From: Sorangium cellulosum
GTDB taxonomy: Bacteria > Myxococcota_A > Polyangia > Polyangiales > Polyangiaceae
NCBI RefSeq assembly: GCF_002950945.1
Contig: NZ_CP012673.1
Span: forward strand, 3,967,001 to 4,031,000
Reading direction: 5' to 3'
Length of the DNA stretch: 64,000 bases
The position numbers and the translations under genes are program-made. The notes under the pieces are model-generated. The model had not been told where the DNA came from. It saw nothing but the letters and a program-made list of their open reading frames with translations, and did not search any database. Below, piece by piece: positions 51,271-60,560 of this stretch (the first letter of the stretch is position 1; the number at the start of each line of letters is the position of its first letter).

Positions 51271-52301
51271 CAGAACACCCCTTGCCAGACGACGCCTTGC
51301 GTCATCGGTGTCACGAGCGGCACGAGCGACGCGGCCCGTTCGTTTCCCGCCGTCGGGCGCAGGAGGATGCCGCCCACGGCCGCGCCCACGCCGGCGAGCC
51401 CCACCACGCCGAGCGTCACCGACAGGCCCAGGCTCCGGTTCCAACGCCCCCGGAGCGCGTCCATGCGCTCGACGTCGTGGGTCCGCCGGTCGCACACGGA
51501 CCCCGGGCATTCCGTCTCCAGGGCGTCGCGCGCGGCCGCGTGCTCGACCGCGAACGCCACGCTGCCTGCGAGCGCCGCGATGCCCACGCCGCCGGCGGCC
51601 CACGCCCACACCGGCACGGGCGCGCGTGTTTCCCTGGGCGGGGCCTCGGGCGGCGGCTGTCCCTCGCCGCCATCCGGCGGGGCCGAGCGCCCCGGGACGA
51701 GGACGATGTGGACCTCCACCGGCGCGAGCTCCGCGTCCTTCAGCGCGACCTCGCGCCGCTCGGTCTGGAAGCCGGGCGCGGTCACCACCACCTCGTGGCG
51801 ACCGGGGTTGAGCTTGCGCGGGCACGCGAGCGCCGCGGGGGGGATCGGCTGGCCGTCCACCCGGGCGTCGACCTGGTCCGCGGGCGCGCCCTCGATGCGC
51901 AGCACGAGCGACGGGATGCGCGCGTCGAGCCGCTCGACGATCTCCGCCGCTGCCGCCCGCGCCTGCGTGAACGCCGCGGGCTCCTGCGCCCCGCGGGGCA
52001 GGTGCACGACCTCGTAGGCCGTCTCCCGGGCCTCGATGAGGTGGCCGAGCGCCTCGTCGGCGCGCGCGAGATCGAGCCCCGTCGTGGGGACGCGCATCAG
52101 CGCGTGGGCGGCCTGGAAGTCCGCGCGGGCGCCGGCGACGTCGCCCGCGTCGCGCTTCTTGCGCCCCTCGATGAGGAGCGTCCGGGCGGTCTGGCGATCC
52201 GCCGCCGAGGGCTCGGCCCGCGCCGGGCGCGCTCCGGTCATCGAGAGGACAACCAGGGCGATGCCTGCGGCGCGGGACGCACGAGGGCGCAGCAAACTCA
52301 T
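51270..52301 (-). CDS. PEGA-like membrane protein
   Basis: The product has 343 residues. The signal peptide ends ARPARA (about 29). Residues 30-110 are helical, TPR-like (TLLIEGRKKRDAGDVAGARA). Residues 125-205 resemble a PEGA domain (GRHEVVVTAPGFQTERREVAL). Two hydrophobic helices lie near 228-250 and 295-320, so it is probably in the inner membrane. PEGA/TPR proteins of this shape often precede surface-protein genes in myxobacteria. The Shine-Dalgarno is weak (GGTGAT). The stop is coupled to the propeller lipoprotein gene by TGATG. Confidence 0.75.
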   Translation of the reverse strand: MSLLRPRASRAAGIALVVLSMTGARPARAEPSAADRQTARTLLIEGRKKRDAGDVAGARADFQAAHALMRVPTTGLDLARADEALGHLIEARETAYEVVHLPRGAQEPAAFTQARAAAAEIVERLDARIPSLVLRIEGAPADQVDARVDGQPIPPAALACPRKLNPGRHEVVVTAPGFQTERREVALKDAELAPVEVHIVLVPGRSAPPDGGEGQPPPEAPPRETRAPVPVWAWAAGGVGIAALAGSVAFAVEHAAARDALETECPGSVCDRRTHDVERMDALRGRWNRSLGLSVTLGVVGLAGVGAAVGGILLRPTAGNERAASLVPLVTPMTQGVVWQGVF

Positions 52302-52443
52302 ATCATCACCAAGAGGCCGGGACCTCCCCGGCCAGCCCGGTGATGATCGCACGCGGGTTGTACGGGGGTCAACTACCCCATCGCGAGGATCCGCGCATGC
52401 GCATTTTCGTGGGTTGCGCGGCACTGCTGCGGGAAGTCGCCTC

Positions 52444-52592
52444 GGATCAGCAGAAAAAACGCCAAGGCGCCAAGGACGCCAAGGGCGCCAAGAGGAGAGG
52501 GGCAGGGCCGTCCCGCCATTCCCTTCTTCCATCTCCCTGGTTTCTTGGCGCCCTTGGCGTCTTGGCGCCCTTGGCGTTTTTTCTGCTGATCC
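52444..52592. repeat. Palindromic CGCCAAGG intergenic element, large
   Basis: Arms of about 49 bp begin GGATCAGCAGAAAAAACGCC and continue with GCCAAG units; the right arm reads the complement and ends in TTTTTTCTGCTGATCC. The loop is about 60 bp. Only a few mismatches separate the arms. It is the same type as 6688-6798. The T6 after the GC-rich right arm could also make it a terminator for the convergent-free gap. Confidence 0.8.
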
Positions 52593-52661
52593 GGGGCCAC
52601 TCCACGCAACAGAGACAGGGCGCGTGCGGCGCACTCGAGGCGCGCCGCACGGCCAGGGCGA

Positions 52662-54329
52662 TCAGGAGGCGGGGCGGCTCTGGGGCGACATCGACACGGC
52701 GGACACCGGGACGGCGACCACATCGTTTGCCCTCGCCGACGTCGCCCCGTCGGCGGCCGGCGCGTGCGCGGGCGCCGGCGCCTCGAGCGGCGGGGCCGGC
52801 GTGAGATCGGCCTTGGCCGGACCGCGGATGACTCGCCCGGTCGCCTCGAACCGGGCGCCGTGACAGCGGCAATCCCAGCTGCGCTCCGCCGGGTTCCACG
52901 ACACGATGCCGCCGAGGTGCGTGCACATGGCCGACATCGCGTGGAGCTGCCCCGCCGGATCGCGGTAAACGGCGAGCTTCTTCAGGCCCCTGCGCACGAC
53001 CGCGCCGGAGCCCGGCGCGATCTCCGACGCGTCGTGGACCTCGCCCGCGCCGAGCCACGACGCGTACTGGCAGGCCACATTGACGTTCTCCTTGATGTAC
53101 TCGGACACGGCCGCGGCGCTCAGGTTGATGCGGGTCGGGTCGTAGAGCGACGCGAAGCGGTTCTCGTGCCCCTGCACCAGATCCGAGATCACGATGCCGG
53201 CGATCGTCCCGTGGGTCATCCCGTTGCCGCAGTCGCCCGTGGAGATCAGGATCCGCGAGTCCTTCTTCACGCGGCCGATGTACGCGAGCCCGTCGACGGT
53301 CTCCATCACCTCGCCGGACCAGCGGTGCAGCACCTCGCCGGCCTGCGTGAAGCGCTCCCTGGCCCACGCCTCGAGCCGCGCGTGGCGCTGGTCGGCGTCG
53401 CTCGCCTGGCCCGTCTTGTGATCCTCGCCGCCGACGATGAGGATCTCGTCGGGGCCGTCCGCTCCGTCCACGTTGGCCAAGCGGACGTAATGGAACGGAT
53501 CGTCCGTGTCCCAGTAGAGGCCCGGCGGGACGGCGCCCCGGGGCATGCGCAGGCCGATGACGTAGGTCCGGTAGCCGGCCTGCTTCATGTGGATGCTGAT
53601 GCGAGGAATGAAGGGCGAGTTCGTGGCGAGCACCGCCTCGCTCGCGAGGACCTGGTGCCCGCGCGCCGTCTTGACGACGACCTTGTGGGGCACCTCGTCC
53701 TCGACGACGTCGACCACGTGCGCCAGGGTGTAGAGCTTGCCGCCGTCGCGCTCGATCGCCCGCGACAGCCCCGCGAGGTACCGGCGGATATGGAACTGGG
53801 CCTGATCGGGGAAGCGGACCGCGGGCCCTGTATCAAAATCGAGGAGCGGCGCCCGATCGACGTAATGCACCGAGCCGAGCCCGGCCCGGTGCGCGGCCTC
53901 GATCTCCTCGCGGAGCGTGGACGAGGACGAACCCGGCGCCGTGAACAGGTAGCCGTGGACGCGCCGGAAATCGCAGTCGATCTCCTCTTCCTTGACGATC
54001 CGCTCGATCGTCTCGATCGCGCTCGTGTGGCTCCGCGCCGCGAGGCGCAGATCGCGCGCGCTGTGGAGCTTCGCGAGCGAGGCCCAGCGCCGGTCGAGCG
54101 CGTTCGTGATGTGCGCGGTCGTGAACCCCGACTCGCCCCCTCCGACCGCGCCGTTGTCGAGCACGATGACGCTCTTGCCGGCCTTCGCGAGGAGATAGGC
54201 CGTCGTCAGCCCGGCGATCCCGGCGCCCACGACGCAGATGTCCGCCTTGTGGTCGGCGGCGAGCGGGGCCATGGGGGTGATGACGGCGTGGGTCCAGACC
54301 GTGTTCTTGTCGTAAGCTCGATCGGTCAT
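52662..54329 (-). CDS. FAD-dependent oxidoreductase with Rieske domain
   Basis: The product has 555 residues. The DAO-type FAD-binding fold starts ICVVGAGIAGLTTAYLLAKA (31-50). The C-terminal Rieske [2Fe-2S] domain has Cys469-x-His471 (MCTHLGG) and Cys487-x-x-His490 (WDCRCHGARF). Fusions of a glycine-oxidase-like FAD domain with a Rieske domain form a recognised but poorly characterised group. A Pro/Ala-rich tail of about 40 residues follows. GGAGAG precedes ATG 54329. The upstream nuclease/phosphatase-fold lipoprotein gene is on the same strand, 115 bp away. Confidence 0.9.
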   Translation of the reverse strand: MTDRAYDKNTVWTHAVITPMAPLAADHKADICVVGAGIAGLTTAYLLAKAGKSVIVLDNGAVGGGESGFTTAHITNALDRRWASLAKLHSARDLRLAARSHTSAIETIERIVKEEEIDCDFRRVHGYLFTAPGSSSSTLREEIEAAHRAGLGSVHYVDRAPLLDFDTGPAVRFPDQAQFHIRRYLAGLSRAIERDGGKLYTLAHVVDVVEDEVPHKVVVKTARGHQVLASEAVLATNSPFIPRISIHMKQAGYRTYVIGLRMPRGAVPPGLYWDTDDPFHYVRLANVDGADGPDEILIVGGEDHKTGQASDADQRHARLEAWARERFTQAGEVLHRWSGEVMETVDGLAYIGRVKKDSRILISTGDCGNGMTHGTIAGIVISDLVQGHENRFASLYDPTRINLSAAAVSEYIKENVNVACQYASWLGAGEVHDASEIAPGSGAVVRRGLKKLAVYRDPAGQLHAMSAMCTHLGGIVSWNPAERSWDCRCHGARFEATGRVIRGPAKADLTPAPPLEAPAPAHAPAADGATSARANDVVAVPVSAVSMSPQSRPAS

Positions 54330-54444
54330 ATTCTCTCCGCGTTTCTACGCCGAAGGCCGCAGCCCGGCGCTCGGTCATCGATCGCGTCGATCGCCTCCGG
54401 GGAGGCGAGGTGAAAAAAGGAGCCCTCGCGCCGCGCCGCGGGCG

Positions 54445-55740
54445 TCATGAGGCGCGCCTCGACAGGGTGACGAGCAGCCCGTAGTGATCGGAGAAGCCGC
54501 TCTTCACCTTCTTCTTGCCGGCCTCGATCGTGAGGCTGTCGCGCATGATCTGCGCCCCGGAGGCCCCCCCTTCGAAGCCGCGCAGGAGCACGTGGTCGAT
54601 GAGGGTCCCGCGGGTGCCGCGCCCCCCGTCGAGGGGGTTGTCGAAGCAGTACGTGCACTTCGCGTCCTCCTGGGACGCGTAGGGGTTCACGAACCCGCGC
54701 TCGATCAGCCTGCCGTAATGGGCCGGCAGGCGCGCCGAGATCGACGGCGCCTTGGCGGGGCCGGTGTTGAGATCCCCGACGAGCAGCGCCGTGCCGCGGC
54801 CGCCCGTCTTCTGGTCGACGTAGGCGAGCAGCGCGTCGAGCTGCGCCGACTGGTCCTTCAGCCAGGAGGCGTTCCGGGGGTGCGGGACACCTTCCATGTT
54901 CGCGGTGAGGTGGGTGCAGAAGACGTGGAGCTCGCCGACGGAAGGCGGCGAGATCCTGGTGTAGAGCACGGCGCGGCGGTCGATCGCGGAGGGGAGCACG
55001 AGCGCGTCCCGCTCGAGGATCTCGGCGTTCGTCAGGATGGCCGTGCCGGCGGCCCCGGAGTACGCCTCGGGGATCGCCGCGCCGCCGGCGCGCGCGGGGG
55101 GACGCGCGCCGGCGGCGCTCTTCGCCTGCGTGCGAAGGCACGCCCGTGCGAGCTCGTCAGGCCCCTTCCGCGGGTTCGCGGAGAGGCAGTTGAAGCACTC
55201 CGGCGACAGGCTGGTGAGCTTCGCGGAGCAGCTCTGGAGGAGACAGGGGAGCAACGCGTGCTGCGTCAGGCCGGCGCAGCGATCCGCGGCGCACGCGACG
55301 AGCGGGTCCGTCTCCTCGTGCGTGCAGCCGCCGTCGCCCTGCCCAGGCGGCAGCCTGAAGGTGTTCGGGAGCGTGCTGGCCGTCGACGCGACGAGCTTCT
55401 GCCAGTGCTCTTCCAGCCAGAACTCCTGCACACAGAGCAGGTCCGCCGGCTGCGCGGCGAGCTCCCGGATGAGCGGATCCGCGCGCTCGTCCACGTACTT
55501 CAGCACGCCCATCGCGAGGCCGCCGTTGAAGGTGGCCACGCGAAACGTCGAGGGCGACTCCGGCGCGACGCCCGCGCGGTCCACGCGCGCGCGCCCCTCG
55601 CCATCGGCCGCGGACGCGCGCGGCGCGACGCTGCCGTCCGGCGCGCCGGCGCCTTCCCGCCCGGGGCTCTTCTCGCCGCTGCACGCGGAGAGCGCGAGCA
55701 GGCCGAGGATCGTTGCGCTCCGGAGCAAGGCCGACGCCAT
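54445..55740 (-). CDS. Endonuclease/exonuclease/phosphatase-fold lipoprotein
   Basis: The product has 431 residues. The signal LGLLALSAC gives Cys20. The EEP domain shows RVATFNGGLAMG, LLCVQEFWLEE (catalytic Glu), VFCTHLTAN, LLVGDLNTGP and SGFSDHYGLLV (Asp-His), so the active site is intact. An insertion of about 100 residues with many Cys (CTHEETDPLVACAADRC ... CFNCLSANP) interrupts the fold, which is unusual. Possible activities are sphingomyelinase, phosphodiesterase or nuclease. ATG 55740 begins the signal peptide; no Shine-Dalgarno is clear. Confidence 0.85.
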   Translation of the reverse strand: MASALLRSATILGLLALSACSGEKSPGREGAGAPDGSVAPRASAADGEGRARVDRAGVAPESPSTFRVATFNGGLAMGVLKYVDERADPLIRELAAQPADLLCVQEFWLEEHWQKLVASTASTLPNTFRLPPGQGDGGCTHEETDPLVACAADRCAGLTQHALLPCLLQSCSAKLTSLSPECFNCLSANPRKGPDELARACLRTQAKSAAGARPPARAGGAAIPEAYSGAAGTAILTNAEILERDALVLPSAIDRRAVLYTRISPPSVGELHVFCTHLTANMEGVPHPRNASWLKDQSAQLDALLAYVDQKTGGRGTALLVGDLNTGPAKAPSISARLPAHYGRLIERGFVNPYASQEDAKCTYCFDNPLDGGRGTRGTLIDHVLLRGFEGGASGAQIMRDSLTIEAGKKKVKSGFSDHYGLLVTLSRRAS

Positions 55741-56106
55741 CGGGGGAACGCGAATGCAGATCGCGTACCGCGGCCGCCCGCCCGCGGGCGCCGCGCGCCC
55801 GGCCGACGGCGTCGTGTCATCGCGCCGGCACGTGAGGCATTCCGCCACAATGGGACAAAGCTGCACCGGGCAGGCACGGCGATTCGTACGTTCGGCGTGG
55901 CGCGTAGAGGCCGACGCGCAGGTGGTAGGATGTGGCCCCGCATTTACGTAAGGCAGCTGCTTGATTCGATCCGCGCGCACGCGTACTCAAGCCTCCAGGG
56001 CGCAGCAGATGGCGATGTTCGACGCGGCAAACGGCGGCTACCGCACCATCCTCGCTCCGCTTGAACACCCCGCAGCGCGGGCTCTTCGTCGAGACACGGA
56101 GGAACA
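55741..56106. other. Divergent intergenic region, nothing recognised
   Basis: The 366 bp lie between divergent lipoprotein genes. GGAGG before the rightward ATG belongs to that gene. No promoter pair or palindrome was convincing. Confidence 0.4.
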
Positions 56107-57981
56107 ATGAAAGCGCATTTCTTAGCGAGAGTGGCCCAGATCGCTCTTTTGACGAGCATGGGAATGCCCCTGGGCTGCGACGGCTGCGGCTCGGATGGCG
56201 GGGGTGGCACCGGGGCGTCCTCCAGCGGCACGGGAGGCGCCGGCGGGGCGGGAGGGGCCGGGGGAGCCGGCGGCGATGCGGGAGCCGGCGGGGAAGGTGG
56301 CGCCGGGGGAGCCGGCGGCAACGGCGGCGCGGGAGGCGCCGGCGGGCAGGGCGGCGCCGGGGGAGCCGGGGGAGCCGGCGGCGCGGGCGGCAGCGGCGGA
56401 GCCGGCGGCAGCGGCGGATTCGGCGGCGCGGGCGGCAGCGGCGGAGCCGGCGGCGCGGGTGGCAGCGGCGGAGCCGGCGGCGCGGGTGGCAGCGGCGGAG
56501 CCGGCGGCGCGGGTGGCAGCGGCGGATTCGGCGGCGGCGGAGTCGGCGGCGGCGGCGGCGGCGGTGGTGGTGGTGGTGGTGGGCCTTCCGATCCCGTCGG
56601 AGAGGTCCTCTGGGGCCGCGGCGTCGTCGACGAGCGAAACGACAGGATCGAGGCGATTGCGGCGGATCAGGACGAGAACGTCGTCCTGGTCGGCGGTTTC
56701 CGGGCGGTGATCAATTTCGGCGGCGAGTCCGACGCGCTCGAGAGCGCGGGCCAGCACGACGTGTTCGTGGTGAAGCTCGATCCGGCGGGAGGCCACCTCT
56801 GGAGCAAGCGGTTCGGCGACGGGCTGCACCAGTACCCGCTCGCGGTGGCCACGGATCCGGACGGCAACATCGTCGTGGCCGGAGAGTTCGAGGGGACCCT
56901 CGATTTCGGCGCGGACCCGAGCGCCGCGCTCACGAGCGCCGGCGGGAGGGATCTCTTCATCGCCAAGCTCGACGCCGAGGGCAACCACCTCTGGAGCAAG
57001 CGCTTCGGCGACGCGCAGGATCAGTACGCCACGGCCCTGGCCGTCACCGGAGAGGGGGAGATCGTCGTCCTCGGCGTCGTCAACGGCAGCATCAATTTCG
57101 GCGACGATCCCTCGACCACGCTCACCGCCGCCGGCACCTACAACGGCGCTGTCGCCAAGCTCGACGCCGAGGGCAACCACCTCTGGAGCAAGCGCCTCGG
57201 AGGCGAGGACAGCTGGCAGCGCTTCCGCAGCCTCGCCGCCGACGAGTCGGCCGTCTATGTGGCCGGCGCGTTCGGCGGCATCCTCGACATCGACGGCCGC
57301 CCCGTGGAGAGCGCCGTCGAGCGCGAGAGCGAGGGCGAGCCGGTCTATGGCATCGACGCGATCGTCGTCAAGCTCGACCTCGAGTCGGGGAACCTCGCGT
57401 GGGCTCGCGCCCTGGGCGCCGCCGGCGAGCAGTACGCGAAATTCGTGAACCTCGACCTCGATGGCAATCCCGTCGTCGCCGGCAACTACGTCGGTGCGTT
57501 CCAGATCGGCTCCACGGAGCTCCCGCACCCGGCGACGGCGGGATACAGCCTCTACCTCGCGCGGCTCGACGCCGAGGCGGGCGAGCCGCTCGCCGCGCGC
57601 GGGTTCCCGTCCGCCGGAGACCAGTTCCTCTGGGGTCTGTCCCAGGATCCCTGGGGCAACACGGTGCTGAGCGGCTACTTCACGGGTTCGCTGGAGCTCG
57701 GCAGCGAGCCCATCTCCCTCGAGGCGCCTTCGACCGGCGACGCGTTCGTGTCCAAGCTCAGCACGGACTTCTCCGAGGAGCTCTGGTCCGATGTCTACCG
57801 CGACCAGCGTTACTCCTTCATCACCGCCCAGACCGTCACCGCCAGCGGCAACACCGTCGTCGCGGGCCTCTTCTACGGCGCGCAGCTCGACCTCGGGGGC
57901 GACCTCCCGCCCCTCGAGCACAGCGCGCCCGCGCCCGACACCAGCAACGGCGATCTCTTCCTCGTCACCCTCTCGCCCTGA
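56107..57981 (+). CDS. Gly-rich propeller lipoprotein (paralogue 3)
   Basis: The product has 624 residues. The signal SMGMPLGC gives Cys24. Residues 29-158 are almost only Gly/Ala/Ser (GGAGGAGG, GGSGGAGGAG). Blades of the SBBP-like type follow: DVFVVKLDPAGGHLWSKRFG, DLFIAKLDAEGNHLWSKRFG, AVAKLDAEGNHLWSKRLGG. The sequence is closest to the paralogue at 16938-18791, but lacks the Cys-rich module between linker and propeller. GGAGG precedes ATG 56107. It is monocistronic. Confidence 0.8.
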   Translation: MKAHFLARVAQIALLTSMGMPLGCDGCGSDGGGGTGASSSGTGGAGGAGGAGGAGGDAGAGGEGGAGGAGGNGGAGGAGGQGGAGGAGGAGGAGGSGGAGGSGGFGGAGGSGGAGGAGGSGGAGGAGGSGGAGGAGGSGGFGGGGVGGGGGGGGGGGGGPSDPVGEVLWGRGVVDERNDRIEAIAADQDENVVLVGGFRAVINFGGESDALESAGQHDVFVVKLDPAGGHLWSKRFGDGLHQYPLAVATDPDGNIVVAGEFEGTLDFGADPSAALTSAGGRDLFIAKLDAEGNHLWSKRFGDAQDQYATALAVTGEGEIVVLGVVNGSINFGDDPSTTLTAAGTYNGAVAKLDAEGNHLWSKRLGGEDSWQRFRSLAADESAVYVAGAFGGILDIDGRPVESAVERESEGEPVYGIDAIVVKLDLESGNLAWARALGAAGEQYAKFVNLDLDGNPVVAGNYVGAFQIGSTELPHPATAGYSLYLARLDAEAGEPLAARGFPSAGDQFLWGLSQDPWGNTVLSGYFTGSLELGSEPISLEAPSTGDAFVSKLSTDFSEELWSDVYRDQRYSFITAQTVTASGNTVVAGLFYGAQLDLGGDLPPLEHSAPAPDTSNGDLFLVTLSP

Positions 57982-58264
57982 CGCAGCTCGCACGGCGCGC
58001 GCGGGGGGGCTGACGTCAGCGCGGGGCTGACGTCAGCGCCGCCCGCGCGCCTCTCCGCGCCCCCTCGGGACGCGCGGGGGCGCATTCCGTGCGCCTCGGG
58101 CGCACCGCGCGCACGTCGGTCACGAGCTGATTGTGGTGTGATGAAGAGCGATGGACGGAGGGAGGTGTAGGTGGATGGGCACCGGGCGGCGCGGACCATC
58201 ACGGCGCTCGTCCAAGGTGCGGCGCCTCGGGGGAGGGGCCTTGGACGAACGCTACATCAGTACA
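57982..58264. repeat. Convergent intergenic region with tandem palindrome
   Basis: GCTGACGTCAGC, a perfect 12-bp palindrome, occurs twice: 58009-58020 and 58026-58037, in direct repeat with 17-bp period. It lies 28 bp after the stop of the propeller lipoprotein, between convergent genes. Each half can pair with the other copy. No gene is seen. Confidence 0.6.
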
Positions 58265-58651
58265 TCAGTGGCTCTGCTGTCCGGCGGGCACGTGCTGCTC
58301 GTGGCTCTCGCCGCGCGACTCCTGCATGTCGTCGCGCCCGTTCTGGTCCTGCGCGCCGCTCGGCCCGTCGCCCCGCGCCTCGCCGCCCTTGCGGCCGATC
58401 TGCGCCATGTGGGCGCGGTTCTGGCTCACCGCCGCGCCGCCCTTGCGGCCGATCTGCGCCATGTGCTCGCGGTTCTGGCTCACCGCCGCGCCGCCCTTGC
58501 GGCCGGCCGCGCGGGCCTCCTCGGAGCTGAACTCGTGGGCGGTGCCCTTCTGGTGCGCAGCCTTGCCGCCCATGCTCGCGATGCGGCGCTGCTGCAGCTC
58601 GTCCATCGCGGCGAACCCACGGCTGCTGCTCTGACTCTGGTTCTGCTTCAT
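58265..58651 (-). CDS. KGG-repeat stress-type protein
   Basis: The product has 128 residues and is highly hydrophilic. Four KGG-type units appear: SMGGKAAHQKG, AAGRKGGAAVSQNREHMAQI, GRKGGAAVSQNRAHMAQI and GRKGGEARG. This pattern belongs to the con-10/GsiB-like stress-protein family, which accumulates in starvation or desiccation and is intrinsically disordered. The N-terminus (GFAAMDELQQRRIASMGG) is typical too. AAGGAG upstream of ATG 58651 fixes the start. A role in fruiting-body or spore survival is plausible but not shown. Confidence 0.85.
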   Translation of the reverse strand: MKQNQSQSSSRGFAAMDELQQRRIASMGGKAAHQKGTAHEFSSEEARAAGRKGGAAVSQNREHMAQIGRKGGAAVSQNRAHMAQIGRKGGEARGDGPSGAQDQNGRDDMQESRGESHEQHVPAGQQSH

Positions 58652-59274
58652 GACAGGTCTCCTTGCTGGTCGAGCGCATCGTTCAGCGCGCTCACGAGGT
58701 CATCGCCCGCAGCGGTGTCCCTCGCCCGCGGTGCTGAACGACGTCGGTGTTGAGGGGGGTAACTGCAATGCGGATGCCACGGAGAGGAGAGCTCCGGCAT
58801 CGAGCGCTGGAACAGCGGCCGCCGGGGCGGCCCCGCCCCGGCGAACCTCCGGCCAGCCGCCGGCGATGGCGGCGAACGCTGGGCGGCGTCATGCCCTGCG
58901 CGCGCGCAAAGGCGTCACCCCGGGCGCAAAGGCGTCGCCGCGCGCGCAAGAGGGACGATCGGCGGCGAGGTGCGCGGCGGGGGCGGCCGCCCCGCTCTGC
59001 TCAGCCCGTCCGAGCGGGCATGTCCTCCGCAGGCTGATCCGTGCAGAAATCCCAGCGGACGCGGCAGACTGCCTCACTCACCTGAGCACTGAAGCCATCA
59101 CGCCCCGCACCTGCAAACCAGCGACGAGCCCGGCAAGGAGCACGTATGTCCGAGCTGAGGTGACCCGGTGCGGCGCGTCACGCGCGGCGGGCAGCGGCCG
59201 TGCCGTGCGAGCGCGGCCGTATCGCTGCGGCGCGACGCCGCCGGCGCTGCGCCGAGCGTGACTGCGACGTGGCT
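58652..59274. other. Intergenic region, nothing recognised
   Basis: The 623 bp contain no supported gene. A local repeat, GCGCAAAGGCGTC, occurs twice near 58908-58940. Open frames are Arg/Ala/Pro-rich noise. Confidence 0.4.
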
Positions 59275-59754
59275 TCAGCCGATCGTCTTTCTCATGCTCA
59301 CGCTGGTGATCCGGAAACCGAGCGCCTCGTAAAACCTCAACGCTCGCGTGTTGCTCGCGAACACGTGGAGCTCGAGGTCGCGCGCGCCCAGGCCGCGCGC
59401 GGCCTCCTCGGCGAGGGCCATGACCCGGCGCCCGATACCCCGGCCGCGGGCGTCCTCGCGCAGGTGGATGTCGTAAAGAAAGACGCTCCTGAACCCGTCC
59501 ACGCTGGTCACCGCGATCCACAGGTGCCCGACGGCGACGTCGCCCTCGAGGACCGCGAAGAGGTGGTGGTCGGGGGTGGCGAGCCCCTGCGGCAGCAGCG
59601 CTTCCACCTGCGCGCGCGCGTTGCGCGCGGCGTCCTCGGCGCGGGCGTCCACGGCCTCCGCGCGCTCCTCCGCGTACCCGCGGACCGTGAGGTGGATGAA
59701 CGCCTCGAGCTCGGCGGGTTCCAGCGGGCGCAGGGAGACAGGCAAAGAGTGCAT
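59275..59754 (-). CDS. GNAT-family N-acetyltransferase
   Basis: The product has 159 residues. The acetyl-CoA loop REDARGRGIGRRVMALAEEA (about 101-120) is the V/I-x-x-x-R-G-x-G-x-G/A type. The C-terminal ELHVFASNTRALRFYEALGF is the usual last helix-strand unit. N-terminal PVSLRPLEPAEL also fits. The acceptor substrate is unknown; candidates include small molecules, protein N-termini or antibiotics. The gene is divergent from the GST-like gene, with 176 bp between starts. Confidence 0.85.
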   Translation of the reverse strand: MHSLPVSLRPLEPAELEAFIHLTVRGYAEERAEAVDARAEDAARNARAQVEALLPQGLATPDHHLFAVLEGDVAVGHLWIAVTSVDGFRSVFLYDIHLREDARGRGIGRRVMALAEEAARGLGARDLELHVFASNTRALRFYEALGFRITSVSMRKTIG

Positions 59755-59930
59755 GTGGCGTGTTTACCATCGAGCTGCGCGGCTCGCCAAATCTCGGCCA
59801 TCGGCCGTCGCTCGATCATCCATTGATGTCCGCGAGCGGTGCGGGCCATACACGCTTCTGCGTCTGTATCTGCGCGACGCCCGGAGCCGCGCTCTTGCCG
59901 CCGCTGGCCTGCTCGGGTAGAGCGGCGATC

Positions 59931-60560
59931 ATGATCCTGATCGGTCAATACGACTCGCCGTTCGTTCGCCGCGTCGCCGTGGCGCTCCAGCATTATGGCC
60001 TCGCCTACGAGCACCGCCCGTGGTCGGTGTGGGCCGACGCGGACGCGATCGCGAAGGTTAACCCGCTCCGGCGCGTGCCGGTGCTGGTGATGGACGATGG
60101 AGAGGCGCTCGTCGAGAGCGCGGCCATCCTCGACGCCCTGGACGACGTGGTGGGGCCCGAGCGCGCGCTCTTGCCGCGATCGGGCGAGGCGCGCCGCGCC
60201 GGACTGCGGATCTGCGCGCTGGCCACGGGCATGGCGGACAAGGCGGTGAGCTTGCTTTACGAGCACGTGCTGCGCTCCGGCGATCGCCGCAGCCCCGTCT
60301 GGGTGGAACGCTGTACGGCGCAGATCTCCGACGCGCTCGATGTGCTGGAGCGCGAGCGCGCCGCCCGGGGCGGGGACCACCTGCTCGGCGCGTTCAGCCA
60401 CGCCGACATCGCGCTCGGCTGCGCGCTGCGCTTCCTCGGGGAGGCGCACCCGTCGCTCGTCGACGCGTCGAGGCGGCCCGCGCTGGCCGCGCACTCCGCC
60501 CGATGCGAGGCGATGCCGGTGTTCGCCGCGGTGGTCCAGCCCCTCCACGTGGCCGTGTAG
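59931..60560 (+). CDS. Glutathione S-transferase family protein
   Basis: The product has 209 residues. The N-terminal thioredoxin-like domain starts MILIGQYDSPFVRRVAVALQ, with Ser9 as likely catalytic residue. NPLRRVPVLVMDDGEALVES contains the cis-Pro and the glutathione-binding Glu-Ser. The C-terminal helical domain includes FSHADIALGCALRF. It would conjugate or reduce electrophiles with glutathione, or use another thiol. ATG 59931 is the start of the fold; the upstream extension in frame is not coding-like. The ribosome-binding site is weak. Confidence 0.85.
   Translation: MILIGQYDSPFVRRVAVALQHYGLAYEHRPWSVWADADAIAKVNPLRRVPVLVMDDGEALVESAAILDALDDVVGPERALLPRSGEARRAGLRICALATGMADKAVSLLYEHVLRSGDRRSPVWVERCTAQISDALDVLERERAARGGDHLLGAFSHADIALGCALRFLGEAHPSLVDASRRPALAAHSARCEAMPVFAAVVQPLHVAV

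Noticed and set aside
58650..59261. Rightward frame in the gap before the GNAT gene
   Set aside because: Low-complexity Ala/Arg composition, no ribosome-binding site, no domain.
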